NCBI GenBank assembly: GCA_001873565.1
Contig: MNZJ01000018.1
Span: forward strand, 1-33,334
Direction: 5' to 3'
DNA length: 33,334 nt
Source: Candidatus Peregrinibacteria bacterium CG2_30_44_17
GTDB lineage: Bacteria; Patescibacteriota; Gracilibacteria; UBA1369; UBA12470
Shown one piece after another: positions 15,576 through 22,751 of this stretch. Positions within the stretch are counted from its first letter, which is position 1; every line of letters starts with the position of its first letter. The notes beneath the pieces were generated by a model. The model saw nothing but the letters and a program-made list of their open reading frames with translations, ran no database searches and was not told where the DNA came from. Made by a program: the position numbers and the translations under genes.

Positions 15576-16538
15576 TTAAGAGCCAAGTCCGATGACCGTA
15601 TTTGTTATAGCGTAAGCTGCACCGGCAAGTATTATTCCTATAATCGCACCCATGATAATTTTCTTCCCTTTTCCTGTGTTTTCTTCGCTAACTCCTCCCG
15701 TGAGATACATATATCCGCCAGCTACCAACGCTCCGACAGATGCAAGACCGATAAGTCCCGACACGAAGTTTGTGATACTCGCTATTAATAATTTGCCTTG
15801 CGAGATACCAAGTGTAACACCTTCTCCCGGCTTGTATGGGAACAAGATATCTTTCACTAGCAGTTCTGAAATACCGATCATCACAAGACCTATAATCGAC
15901 CAGAAAATGTGATTTTTTGCGCTGTTGATTTGCTCCTCACTGTATGCGCCTGCAATCATACGGACACCATCGTAAGCTATCGCAAAGACTGCCAACGCCG
16001 ATACAAAGATCTCAATCAGTGTGTATATACCTTTTATTGCCTTGTTCGCCCTGTCTCCAAACTCCAGTGCCTGTTCTTGCCCCTCAAGGAAGATTTCACC
16101 TTCCGCTCCGAAGAACATATCTTTTACGATTGTGTCCGCCATGAATATGAGTATAAGCCCCGTAATTGCCCAGAAGAAGTACTCTTTCTGTTTATTAATT
16201 TCCTCATCGGATCCTTCACCGGCTGTGAGCAGCCTGAATGCCGATATCATCATGAAAAGTACCGCCAATCCACCCAGAATATACTTGATGAAATCTATCA
16301 CATAATAAATCGAGCTTGTTATCCCCGTGAGCCCCTCCCCTTCATAAGCATTCCCGTGTTCCGTTCCGGCCTCGTCATAACTCGGCAATTCTATAGTCTG
16401 GCCCGCCGTCTCAAGCAGCTCGTCATAACCAACAGCCGCCGCCGCGTTCTGTATATTTGCAAAATGCATAACTGTTAATCCCGTGACCAGCAGAAGCATG
16501 AATACTGTGAATTTTTTGATCTCCTTAAATTTGTCCAC
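15576..16538 (-). CDS. Membrane protein with three tandem pilin-like two-helix modules (B)
   Basis: This 320-residue protein has a signal peptide (about 1-36, FANIQNAAAA). Three modules of the same plan follow: helix, short polar loop with paired acidic then basic residues, helix. The loops are AGEGSDEEINKQKEY, AGAYSEEQINSAKNH and GGVSEENTGKGKK. Modules 1 and 2 end in very similar words (DTIVKDMFF, ELLVKDILF). Module 3 (ITNFVSGLIGL...AITNTVIG) is closest to the last module of the upstream gene and to that of the giant PKD protein. The plan resembles the T4SS_pilin/VirB2-like family, whose members normally have one module. The start overlaps the end of the upstream gene by 14 bases. The role in an envelope channel or fibre is inferred. 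Confidence 0.8.
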   Translation of the reverse strand: MDKFKEIKKFTVFMLLLVTGLTVMHFANIQNAAAAVGYDELLETAGQTIELPSYDEAGTEHGNAYEGEGLTGITSSIYYVIDFIKYILGGLAVLFMMISAFRLLTAGEGSDEEINKQKEYFFWAITGLILIFMADTIVKDMFFGAEGEIFLEGQEQALEFGDRANKAIKGIYTLIEIFVSALAVFAIAYDGVRMIAGAYSEEQINSAKNHIFWSIIGLVMIGISELLVKDILFPYKPGEGVTLGISQGKLLIASITNFVSGLIGLASVGALVAGGYMYLTGGVSEENTGKGKKIIMGAIIGIILAGAAYAITNTVIGLGS

Positions 16539-17463
16539 TGATGATTGTTGTTACGATTGCAAAAGCACCATAAATCAGAAGAGCACCGAGAACCGAATTC
16601 ATTAGTATTTTCTTGGCTTTCCCGGCTTTTTCTTCGTCTCCGCCAGCCATTGCATACATCAGCCCTCCCCCAACCATTCCAAGTATCATCAATGGCCCCA
16701 CAAAGGCCACCATGAAATTCGTAATCGCCACTATCTCCGCAACACCGGCCTTGGCATCTATGCTGACTACGGCCATATTATCGCCTGTATCCGGAGTAAC
16801 TTTGAATAAGACTTTTTTGACCACAAAATCTCCGATGATTACGAAGAAGATCGCTACGAATCCACCCATTAAGTTCTTCTTTTCCCGAGTGACATTCTCT
16901 TCACTACCGCTGGCCATAATCATCACCATACCCGATCTTACGATTGTAAATACAGCAATGCTGCCGAGAATATACTTCAGGAATGTAATTATGAGGGTGG
17001 CTCTTTCATCAAATATTCCAGCCCGCTCTATGATTGATTCTTCGCTACTTAAGAAACTACCGTCGCTGAAGTTGAAAACTTCTGATAGCGATGCTGCAAT
17101 ACTTATCAAAGCCAAACCTATGATGCCCCATATAAGAGCTCTTTTTTGTTTTGTTACCGTTTCTTCGTTACGACCAGATATAACAAACATGAAACCATAC
17201 AGAACGATTAACGCTATACCGACTGCACCCATGATGACGCGTATCGGTCCCATCAATGATGCTATCAGGTTGCCGGTTTTTTCTACCGCATCGGCGCCTT
17301 CCGGATTTGGAACATCTCCAAAATTAGATGCATCAGGCAAACCAATAAAAGCTGCGTTGGCGGAGATCGGAGATGACCATATCAGATATATGAGTACTCC
17401 AACCAGAATCGCTGCCACGATCAAAGCCTTGATATAAGAATGCTTTTTAGAGACTTTTCGCAT
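16525..17463 (-). CDS. Membrane protein with three tandem pilin-like two-helix modules (A)
   Basis: This 312-residue protein starts with a basic segment and a signal anchor (KALIVAAILVGVLIYLIW). Its three two-helix modules have the loops SGRNEETVTKQKR, ASGSEENVTREKK and AGGDEEKAGKAKK. Module 2 ends DFVVKKVLF, echoing the ends of modules 1 and 2 of the downstream protein. Module 3 (ITNFMVAFVGPLM...AIVTTIISG) matches the other third modules. It is the first gene of the minus-strand cluster, has a good promoter at 17497-17525, and overlaps the next gene by 14 bases in a different frame, so the two are probably co-translated. VirB2/TrbC-type pilins have one helix pair; three in one chain is unusual. 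The function is unknown. Confidence 0.8.
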   Translation of the reverse strand: MRKVSKKHSYIKALIVAAILVGVLIYLIWSSPISANAAFIGLPDASNFGDVPNPEGADAVEKTGNLIASLMGPIRVIMGAVGIALIVLYGFMFVISGRNEETVTKQKRALIWGIIGLALISIAASLSEVFNFSDGSFLSSEESIIERAGIFDERATLIITFLKYILGSIAVFTIVRSGMVMIMASGSEENVTREKKNLMGGFVAIFFVIIGDFVVKKVLFKVTPDTGDNMAVVSIDAKAGVAEIVAITNFMVAFVGPLMILGMVGGGLMYAMAGGDEEKAGKAKKILMNSVLGALLIYGAFAIVTTIISGQI

Positions 17464-17496
17464 TGATATGCGTGTTTTTGGTTTTTATTTCTGTAT

Positions 17497-17525
17497 ATTT
17501 TACCATTTTTTAGGTTTCTAATCAA
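17497..17525 (-). promoter_or_regulatory. Promoter of the pilin-like/PKD cluster
   Basis: Read on the minus strand, TTGATT (17525-17520), 17 bases and TAAAAT (17502-17497) lie about 33 bases before the ATG at 17463. The gap is shared with the divergent secE gene, whose own promoter is less clear (a TATAGT near 17620 without a good -35). Confidence 0.65.
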
Positions 17526-17640
17526 ACTTTCTATTGCTTTTTCTAGATGTCTTACATAGAATTCTGTTACGAATGTTGCCGAGGAGGCTTTTTGGAGGTA
17601 GATTGGACGCTAGAGTTTATAGTTTAAAACCTTTACGGAT

Positions 17641-17841
17641 ATGTCTAACAAATTGGTACAATACTTCAAGGATAGCTTCTCGGAACTTGGCAAAGTCACA
17701 TGGCCTACAAAGAATCAAGCTGTACTTCTAACGGTTGTCGTTATCATCTTCTGTGCTGTGTTTGCAGCTCTACTTGGTGCTCTTGACTTGGTATTCGGCA
17801 TCGGCCTTGAGGAACTGCTCAAATTGGCTGGTGGCAACTAA
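17641..17841 (+). CDS. secE: Preprotein translocase subunit SecE
   Basis: A small essential subunit of the SecYEG translocon in the inner membrane. The 66-residue product is of the short single-helix type. The amphipathic, conserved FKDSFSELGKVTWPTKNQAV segment (about 9-28) is the SecE signature and is followed by one membrane helix (LLTVVVIIFCAVFAALLGA). The gene lies 43 bases upstream of nusG, the usual bacterial order. A GGAGG occurs upstream, but too far from the ATG to act as a normal ribosome binding site. Confidence 0.93.
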   Translation: MSNKLVQYFKDSFSELGKVTWPTKNQAVLLTVVVIIFCAVFAALLGALDLVFGIGLEELLKLAGGN

Positions 17842-17884
17842 GATGATCTGTCTTTCTATAATTACAAGATATTAACATCAAAAT

Positions 17885-18430
17885 ATGGCAAAACAGGCTA
17901 AAGGTACGGGACGTAACTGGTATGTTGTACATACTTATTCAGGTTATGAAGATGCTGTACGTGAAGCTTTGATTCAGAGAATCGAGTCTATGAATATGCA
18001 GGACAAGATTTTTGATGTTGTAGTGCCTAAGGAGACTCAAATTGTAATTAAAAAGGGAGAGCCAAAGACTGAAAAGAAGCGCCTTTTCCCTGGTTATGTT
18101 CTCGTGGACATGATGGTAGATGATGAATCTTGGTATGTAGTCAGGAACACTCCTAACGTAACCGGATTCGTAGGTTCGGGCACTATCCCTGTTCCCGTTT
18201 CGGAGGAAGAGTTCAAGGTTATCAAAAGGCATATGGGACAGGCAGAACCTAAGTTCAAAATTGATTTTGCAAATAGCGACCACGTTGTTGTTCTCGATGG
18301 TCCTTTTGCTAACTACGAAGGTATCATCAATAATGTTGACGAAGAGAAAGGTAAAGTGAAGGTACTCATCACAATCTTCGGACGCGAAACGCCTGTCGAG
18401 CTTGATTTCACACAGATCAAGAAGAAGTAA
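17885..18430 (+). CDS. nusG: Transcription termination/antitermination factor NusG
   Basis: NusG binds RNA polymerase to influence pausing and couples transcription with ribosomes or Rho. At 181 residues it has the family length. The N-terminal NGN domain begins NWYVVHTYSGYEDAVREALI and includes KRLFPGYVLVDMMVDDESWY and VRNTPNVTGFVGSG. The C-terminal KOW domain shows VVVLDGPFANYEGIINNVDE, then KVKVLITIFGRETPVELDF. A TATAAT at 17857-17862 could be the -10 box of an additional promoter, but I see no matching -35. It follows secE; the next gene is not rplK but a lineage-specific membrane protein. Confidence 0.96.
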   Translation: MAKQAKGTGRNWYVVHTYSGYEDAVREALIQRIESMNMQDKIFDVVVPKETQIVIKKGEPKTEKKRLFPGYVLVDMMVDDESWYVVRNTPNVTGFVGSGTIPVPVSEEEFKVIKRHMGQAEPKFKIDFANSDHVVVLDGPFANYEGIINNVDEEKGKVKVLITIFGRETPVELDFTQIKKK

Positions 18431-18499
18431 GTATCTTATCCGTTTTTGCTTTTGGAATTCTTTTTTGGTATTTTCTGAGCATATTTATAAAACACAAAA

Positions 18500-19168
18500 A
18501 TGAAAAAATTCACCATTTTCACCATCATCTTCTCCGCCATTGTCATCATTACTGTTGGCGAGCTTGTTGTGAACGATTATTTGGGAAGGCGCGAAGCAGA
18601 GACACAAGAGGCAGACAGCAAGACACAGACAGCAGAAAGTGAGGCAGAGACACAAGAGGCAGAGACACAAGAGGCAGAGACACAAGAGGCAGACAGCAAG
18701 ACACAGACAGCAGAAAATACAGAGGATGTGGCAGCAGATGCTTCTTCCGATACTTATTTATCAGGTTTGGATTACGCTTCTTATGGATTTACTGACTATG
18801 AGCTTCGTGAGAAAACTTTTCCAACAAGTGTTTTCTATCTACTGGAGTTTGATGATGACAGCGTGATACCTTACTATTATGAGCTTTTTGAAGGGGAAAC
18901 ATATGTTGGAGGGCTATATGAAATCGTATGTAGCGATCCTACCGAGGCTTTTACCGTATATACCGACCTTAAGCAAAGTGGCATTGATCAAGAAGGTAGC
19001 GGCACTCTGAATGAGGTGAATAATTACGGTGATGCTTCTTTCTATTTCAATGACAATGTTAAGACGACAAGTATCTTCTTAGTGGTACTAAAAGAGAATC
19101 GCGTTTATGCGTTCACGTACGTCCATTCGTATCACGACTATTTCAAGTACCTTTTTCAGACTTTCTAA
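18500..19168 (+). CDS. Membrane-anchored protein with a Glu/Gln/Thr repeat linker
   Basis: This 222-residue product has an N-terminal membrane helix (about 4-25, FTIFTIIFSAIVIITVGELV), then a low-complexity linker (about 31-80) built from AETQEA and DSKTQTAE units, then a soluble domain of about 140 residues (YLSGLDYASYGFTDYELREK to the end) rich in aromatic residues. The linker DNA is a tandem repeat (18597-18715), so its length probably varies between strains. There is no Cys for lipid attachment. I do not recognise the C-terminal domain. The gene sits between nusG and rplK, an unusual place for an envelope protein; the rplK promoter lies downstream. Confidence 0.75.
   Translation: MKKFTIFTIIFSAIVIITVGELVVNDYLGRREAETQEADSKTQTAESEAETQEAETQEAETQEADSKTQTAENTEDVAADASSDTYLSGLDYASYGFTDYELREKTFPTSVFYLLEFDDDSVIPYYYELFEGETYVGGLYEIVCSDPTEAFTVYTDLKQSGIDQEGSGTLNEVNNYGDASFYFNDNVKTTSIFLVVLKENRVYAFTYVHSYHDYFKYLFQTF
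18597..18715 (+). repeat. Coding tandem repeats (15-bp units within a duplicated block)
   Basis: The unit GCAGAGACACAAGAG occurs four times, three of them in tandem near 18652-18696. A longer block beginning with it and running through GCAGACAGCAAGACACAGAC occurs twice. All are in frame and encode the AETQEADSKTQT linker. Confidence 0.8.
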
Positions 19169-19174
19169 GGTTCG

Positions 19175-19308
19175 GGACTAGCCGAATAATGCTGTTTACT
19201 ACTGTAATGTCCACAGTCGTATCTAACCTGATACGCCTTCGCAGCTCTTCACTTTTTTCGCGCAAATTGTGGGCATCTCGTAATGTAACCGTATTATTCG
19301 GCGAGTCC
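19175..19308. repeat. 134-bp foldback upstream of rplK
   Basis: GGACT-A-GCCGAATAAT (19175-19190) pairs with ATTATTCGGC-G-AGTCC (19293-19308), with a single mismatch in 16 positions. The inner part pairs only imperfectly. The element ends exactly where the rplK promoter begins. It has no T-run. It fills the intergenic gap, as do the elements at 10449-10718 and 32116-32261, but its sequence is different. Confidence 0.7.
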
Positions 19309-19337
19309 TTGACTTAGATCCACAAACTCCCTAAAAT
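19309..19337 (+). promoter_or_regulatory. Promoter of rplK
   Basis: TTGACT (19309-19314), 17 bases and TAAAAT (19332-19337) form a near-consensus promoter. The transcript would carry a leader of about 65 bases before the ATG at 19410. In many bacteria L1 represses its operon by binding the rplK leader; I cannot identify an L1 site here with confidence. Confidence 0.65.
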
Positions 19338-19409
19338 CTCTCCGCGCACTCAGGGATAGTCTTGCTTCAATTTTAGAACTGTCTCAAAGCACTTAAATCA
19401 CACACAATT

Positions 19410-19844
19410 ATGGCTAAGAAAGTTATCAAAGTTATCAAAGTTATCAAGTTACAGATTGCAGCTGGCAAAGCTAATCCAGCTCCACCGGTCGGACCTGCGT
19501 TGGGTCAACATGGTCTACAAATTCAAGATTTTTGTAACCAGTTCAACAACGCAACAAAAGAGATGGGAGACACAGTCGTTCCTGTTGAAATATCCGTTCA
19601 CGAGGATAGGACGTTCTCTTTTATAATGAAGACTCCACCTGCTGCTATTCTTATTAAGAAAGCTATAGCACTGCAAAAAGGATCAGGAGAACCTAACAAG
19701 AACAAAGTAGGAACAATCACTCAAGCTCAACTCGAGGAGATTGCTACTATCAAGAAAGATGACCTTAATGCTAATGACGTAAAGGCTGGCGCCAAGATAA
19801 TTGCCGGCACGGCAAGAAGCATGGGAGTTGAAGTCAAAGGTTAG
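19410..19844 (+). CDS. rplK: 50S ribosomal protein L11
   Basis: L11 binds the GTPase-associated region of 23S rRNA. The 144-residue product has the conserved core [20 protein letters not shown], followed by [25 protein letters not shown] and a C-terminal rRNA-binding domain ending [12 protein letters not shown]. The N-terminus reads [14 protein letters not shown], three residues longer than the usual MAKKVxKVIKL form; the DNA there is three tandem copies of AAAGTTATC, a likely slippage expansion. It has its own promoter, 72 bases upstream of the start codon. The next gene is a small membrane protein, then rplA. Confidence 0.97.
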   Translation: MAKKVIKVIKVIKLQIAAGKANPAPPVGPALGQHGLQIQDFCNQFNNATKEMGDTVVPVEISVHEDRTFSFIMKTPPAAILIKKAIALQKGSGEPNKNKVGTITQAQLEEIATIKKDDLNANDVKAGAKIIAGTARSMGVEVKG

Positions 19845-19889
19845 GAAGCGTATATTTCCGTGCCTGCTACCTTATAAATCAACCATCAC

Positions 19890-20258
19890 ATGGATTCCAA
19901 ATTCAAAAAAATCATCAGGAATGTCTACCTCTACACATTTTCAGCGGTAGGTCTGATATTTATGATCGTCGGCGCTGCAATCCTTGTTAATGTTGTGCTG
20001 AAAACATATGTTTTTCCGCTTGAGCATTACAGCGAATACTATTACAGCAGATGTGCTGATTACATTTACATGGATAGCCCTAAGGAAGATTTCGACATGG
20101 AAACTTGCGAGGCAAACGAAGCTGATGACAGGGCTACTGCAGATTCCGATGCTAGGAAGCGCGATATGGCTATCGGTCTTTCCAATCTCATGGTTGGATT
20201 GCCGCTTTGGCTGTATCATTGGAAAACAATTCAGAGGCGCAAAGAGAAAGAAGAGTAA
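19890..20258 (+). CDS. Small membrane protein between rplK and rplA
   Basis: This 122-residue product has a membrane helix near 12-36 (VYLYTFSAVGLIFMIVGAAI), an acidic soluble loop (about 45-93, with Cys at RCADY and TCEAN) and a second, weaker hydrophobic stretch near 95-110 (IGLSNLMVGLPLWLYHWK), then a basic tail. The N-terminus 'YLYTFSAVGL' resembles DUF5671-type membrane proteins seen in related bacteria, but this is a weak impression. It interrupts the near-universal rplK-rplA pair. Confidence 0.7.
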   Translation: MDSKFKKIIRNVYLYTFSAVGLIFMIVGAAILVNVVLKTYVFPLEHYSEYYYSRCADYIYMDSPKEDFDMETCEANEADDRATADSDARKRDMAIGLSNLMVGLPLWLYHWKTIQRRKEKEE

Positions 20259-20330
20259 GCAAAATCATTTATTCGTGGGAGACCTAAGGATCCCTCTAAG
20301 GTCGATTGCACCACTTAACATTTCAATACC

Positions 20331-21029
20331 ATGAAACACGGTAAAAAGTATCGGGCAATGCTCGATAAGATCGCCAAAGACAAGCTTTATACGGTTGACG
20401 AAGCTTGTGCGCTTATGAAGGAGACTTCTGTCACCTCTTTCGACTCTTCTGTTGAGATTCATCTGAATTTGGGCATTGATCCGAAACAGGCTGAACAACA
20501 GATGCGAGACACTGTGGCTTTGCCACATGGAACAGGTAAGGAAGTTCGAGTTGTTGCTTTTGTCTCAGACGACAAAGTCAAAGAAGCGGTGTCTGCAGGA
20601 GCCATTAAGGCCGGCAATGAAGAGTTGATTGCTGAGATAGAAAAAGGATGGCTTGAGTTTGATGTTGCTGTCGCTACGCCTGATATGATGAAAGGTCTTG
20701 GTAAAATTGCCAGAACACTTGGACAAAAAGGTTTAATGCCTAATCCAAAAGCTGGAACAGTTACACAAGATGTATCAAAAACCATTGAAGAGATCCGTAA
20801 GGGTAAAGTAGAGTTCAGAAACGACAAAAATGGAAATCTTCATAATATCGTTGGTAAAGTGTCTTTTGGTGCTGATAATTTGGCCGAGAATGTCAAGGTA
20901 TATCTTCGCACAATCATTGAGCATAAGCCAAAAGATATTAAAGGTGTTTTTGTTAAGAGTATCACTCTTGCTACAACTATGGGGCCTGCCGTACACGTTG
21001 ATCATATCAATTCAATTAAAGAACTCTAG
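20331..21029 (+). CDS. rplA: 50S ribosomal protein L1
   Basis: L1 forms the mobile L1 stalk near the ribosomal E site. At 232 residues it has the family length. Conserved parts are MKHGKKYRAMLDKIAKDKLY at the start, SFDSSVEIHLNLGIDPKQAEQ without its last residue, the central domain with VATPDMMKGLGKIARTLGQK and GLMPNPKAGTVT, and the rRNA-binding end VKSITLATTMGPAVHVD. It is followed three bases after its stop by a metallo-hydrolase gene, not by rplJ-rplL as in most bacteria. Confidence 0.97.
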   Translation: MKHGKKYRAMLDKIAKDKLYTVDEACALMKETSVTSFDSSVEIHLNLGIDPKQAEQQMRDTVALPHGTGKEVRVVAFVSDDKVKEAVSAGAIKAGNEELIAEIEKGWLEFDVAVATPDMMKGLGKIARTLGQKGLMPNPKAGTVTQDVSKTIEEIRKGKVEFRNDKNGNLHNIVGKVSFGADNLAENVKVYLRTIIEHKPKDIKGVFVKSITLATTMGPAVHVDHINSIKEL

Positions 21030-21032
21030 AGC

Positions 21033-21665
21033 ATGATCATTCAGCTTTTCCCCGGAGAACATCAGAACAGTGAGTTTGATGGCGGTTATATTATAAGTCC
21101 ATTAACCGCCGGTCCGGTTTTGATAAAAAACTCCGATGACAAATGGATTATCGTTGATCCAGGTTCCTTCTCACACAAGGAGAAGCTGATTTCCGAACTT
21201 GCTTTCCATGGTCTTGTACCCGCCGACATAGATGCCGTCTTAAATACGCATCACCATTTGGATCATACATCCAACAATTTTATATTTTCCGATTACTGCC
21301 CTATTTTTACGAGATCAGCGATTCTTTGGCCGAATGGCAAAACTTATATCTACAAGGATCATGATATGCATCGTGTTGAATGGCCTTCCGACATAGAACT
21401 CCTTCATACTCCCGGACATACTTTCGATCATGTATCTTTTGTATACAAATGGGAAGGCAAAACTTATGTTTGCGCCGGTGATGCCGTACGCGAAGACATG
21501 ATACGTGATGAATCGGAAGTCACAGCCCAACATCCAGGTCCATATTTGGAATCACTCAAGTCGATTTTCGAGATTGCCGATGTGATTTTTCCCGGACATG
21601 GTAGAGTTATAGACGGCGATTTACTTGAGGAGCTTAAGCTTTTAGTTGATGACAAACAATCATGA
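21033..21665 (+). CDS. Metallo-beta-lactamase-fold hydrolase
   Basis: A 210-residue MBL-fold protein. Metal-binding motifs are NTHHHLDHTSN (about 71-81, the HxHxDH motif), HTPGHTFDHVSFV (His near 129-132), CAGDAVRED (Asp near 150) and FPGHGRVIDGD (His near 190). The family includes glyoxalase II-like, RNase-like and other hydrolases; nothing here fixes the substrate. The ATG is three bases after the rplA stop codon and the end overlaps dut by four bases (ATGA), so it is embedded in the operon. Confidence 0.85.
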   Translation: MIIQLFPGEHQNSEFDGGYIISPLTAGPVLIKNSDDKWIIVDPGSFSHKEKLISELAFHGLVPADIDAVLNTHHHLDHTSNNFIFSDYCPIFTRSAILWPNGKTYIYKDHDMHRVEWPSDIELLHTPGHTFDHVSFVYKWEGKTYVCAGDAVREDMIRDESEVTAQHPGPYLESLKSIFEIADVIFPGHGRVIDGDLLEELKLLVDDKQS

Positions 21666-22090
21666 GAATCAAAATCAAACGTATTGATAAGGATATACCA
21701 CTGCCGCAGTACGAAACTGCCGGTTCTGTAGGTTTTGACATAATGGCGCGTGAAACAACTACTATTGAACCCGGCAAGATCGAGCTTATCCCTGGGAACG
21801 TTATTATTGGGGTACCGGAAGGTTATATGCTAATCGTTGCTTCGCGTTCAAGCACTCCTCGTAAACATGGCGTTACTCCGCCTCATGGCTTTGGAATTAT
21901 TGACCATGATTATTGTGGTCCTGATGATGAAATCAAGATTCAGGTTTATAATTTCAGCGGCGAGACTGCTACAATAGAGCGTGGAACTAAGATTGCTCAA
22001 GGAGTTTTTGTTAAAATTGATAAGTTTGATTGGGAAGAAACCTCAGAGATTAATTCCGAAAGCAGAGGTGGATTCGGTTCGACAGGATAA
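21662..22090 (+). CDS. dut: dUTP diphosphatase
   Basis: Trimeric dUTPase hydrolyses dUTP to dUMP, keeping uracil out of DNA and supplying the dTMP precursor. The five motifs are visible in 142 residues: AGSVGFDIMA (1), ASRSSTPRK (2), HGFGIIDHDYCGPDDEIKI (3), ERGTKIAQGVFV (4) and the C-terminal ESRGGFGSTG (5). Motif 3 reads IIDHDYCG where most have VIDxDYRG. It overlaps the MBL gene by 4 bases and lies 25 bases before tmk, its pathway partner. Confidence 0.92.
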   Translation: MRIKIKRIDKDIPLPQYETAGSVGFDIMARETTTIEPGKIELIPGNVIIGVPEGYMLIVASRSSTPRKHGVTPPHGFGIIDHDYCGPDDEIKIQVYNFSGETATIERGTKIAQGVFVKIDKFDWEETSEINSESRGGFGSTG

Positions 22091-22115
22091 GAGCCCTTAA
22101 AAAACTATTTCACAT

Positions 22116-22697
22116 ATGTTTATCACATTATACGGAACAAACAACACAGGTAAGACAACTCATGCCAAGAGACTTGTCGCCAAGCTGAAGTCCATAGGCA
22201 AAAAGACCAAGTACGTCAAATTCCCCGTTTACGATCTTGAGCCAACCGGACCTTATCTAAATGATTTTATAAGAAGCAGCGAGCATCAGGAAATAACGGA
22301 AGCGGAATTACAGATGTGGTTTGCTCTTAATCGTTATCAATTTGAGCCTCAACTCAAGAAGTGGCTTGCCGAAGGTTATATCGTCGTAGCAGAAGATTAC
22401 ATCGGGACGGGGATTGCATGGGGTATGGCGAAGGGACTGGATGCTTTTTGGCTAGAAAATCTCAACAGGTATCTCATTCAAGAAGATCTGGCCATCCTGA
22501 TAGATGGACCTCGAATCGCTAGCGCCAAGGAAGCGCGACATATACATGAAGATAGCGACGAACTTATAGAAAAATGTCGTCTCGTATTACAAGATTTGGG
22601 AGAGAAATACGGATGGAGCAATGTCATGTTGCAAGATGAAATCGATGATACCGCCGCTCTCATCTGGGATATTGTTCAGAACGAACTCCAGAATTGA
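22116..22697 (+). CDS. tmk: Thymidylate kinase
   Basis: Phosphorylates dTMP to dTDP. The 193-residue product starts MFITLYGTNNTGKTTHAKRL with a P-loop (GTNNTGKTT; the more usual form is GxDGxGKTT). YIVVAEDYIGTGIAWG stands in the position of the 'DRY' substrate motif, with EDY instead of DRY, and LAILIDGPRIASAKEARHIH corresponds to the LID region. It follows dut by 25 bases, consistent with a dUTP-to-dTTP pathway. The substitutions in the P-loop and DRY motif make it a divergent member. It ends at a TGA, which argues that TGA is a normal stop in this genome. Confidence 0.85.
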   Translation: MFITLYGTNNTGKTTHAKRLVAKLKSIGKKTKYVKFPVYDLEPTGPYLNDFIRSSEHQEITEAELQMWFALNRYQFEPQLKKWLAEGYIVVAEDYIGTGIAWGMAKGLDAFWLENLNRYLIQEDLAILIDGPRIASAKEARHIHEDSDELIEKCRLVLQDLGEKYGWSNVMLQDEIDDTAALIWDIVQNELQN

Positions 22698-22751
22698 TTA
22701 GTGGTCATCTGTCTGTTAGAATCGACTTGCACTATTTCCCTACCATCAACC

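Noticed and set aside
15909-16478. 189-codon open frame opposite the second pilin-like gene
   Set aside because: Antisense shadow with Cys/Tyr-rich, low-quality protein sequence and no start context.
16613-17437. 274-codon open frame opposite the first pilin-like gene
   Set aside because: It lies wholly antisense to a gene with clear repeated membrane modules. Its Pro/Ile/Thr-rich composition is what the complement of hydrophobic codons gives, and it has no recognisable domain.
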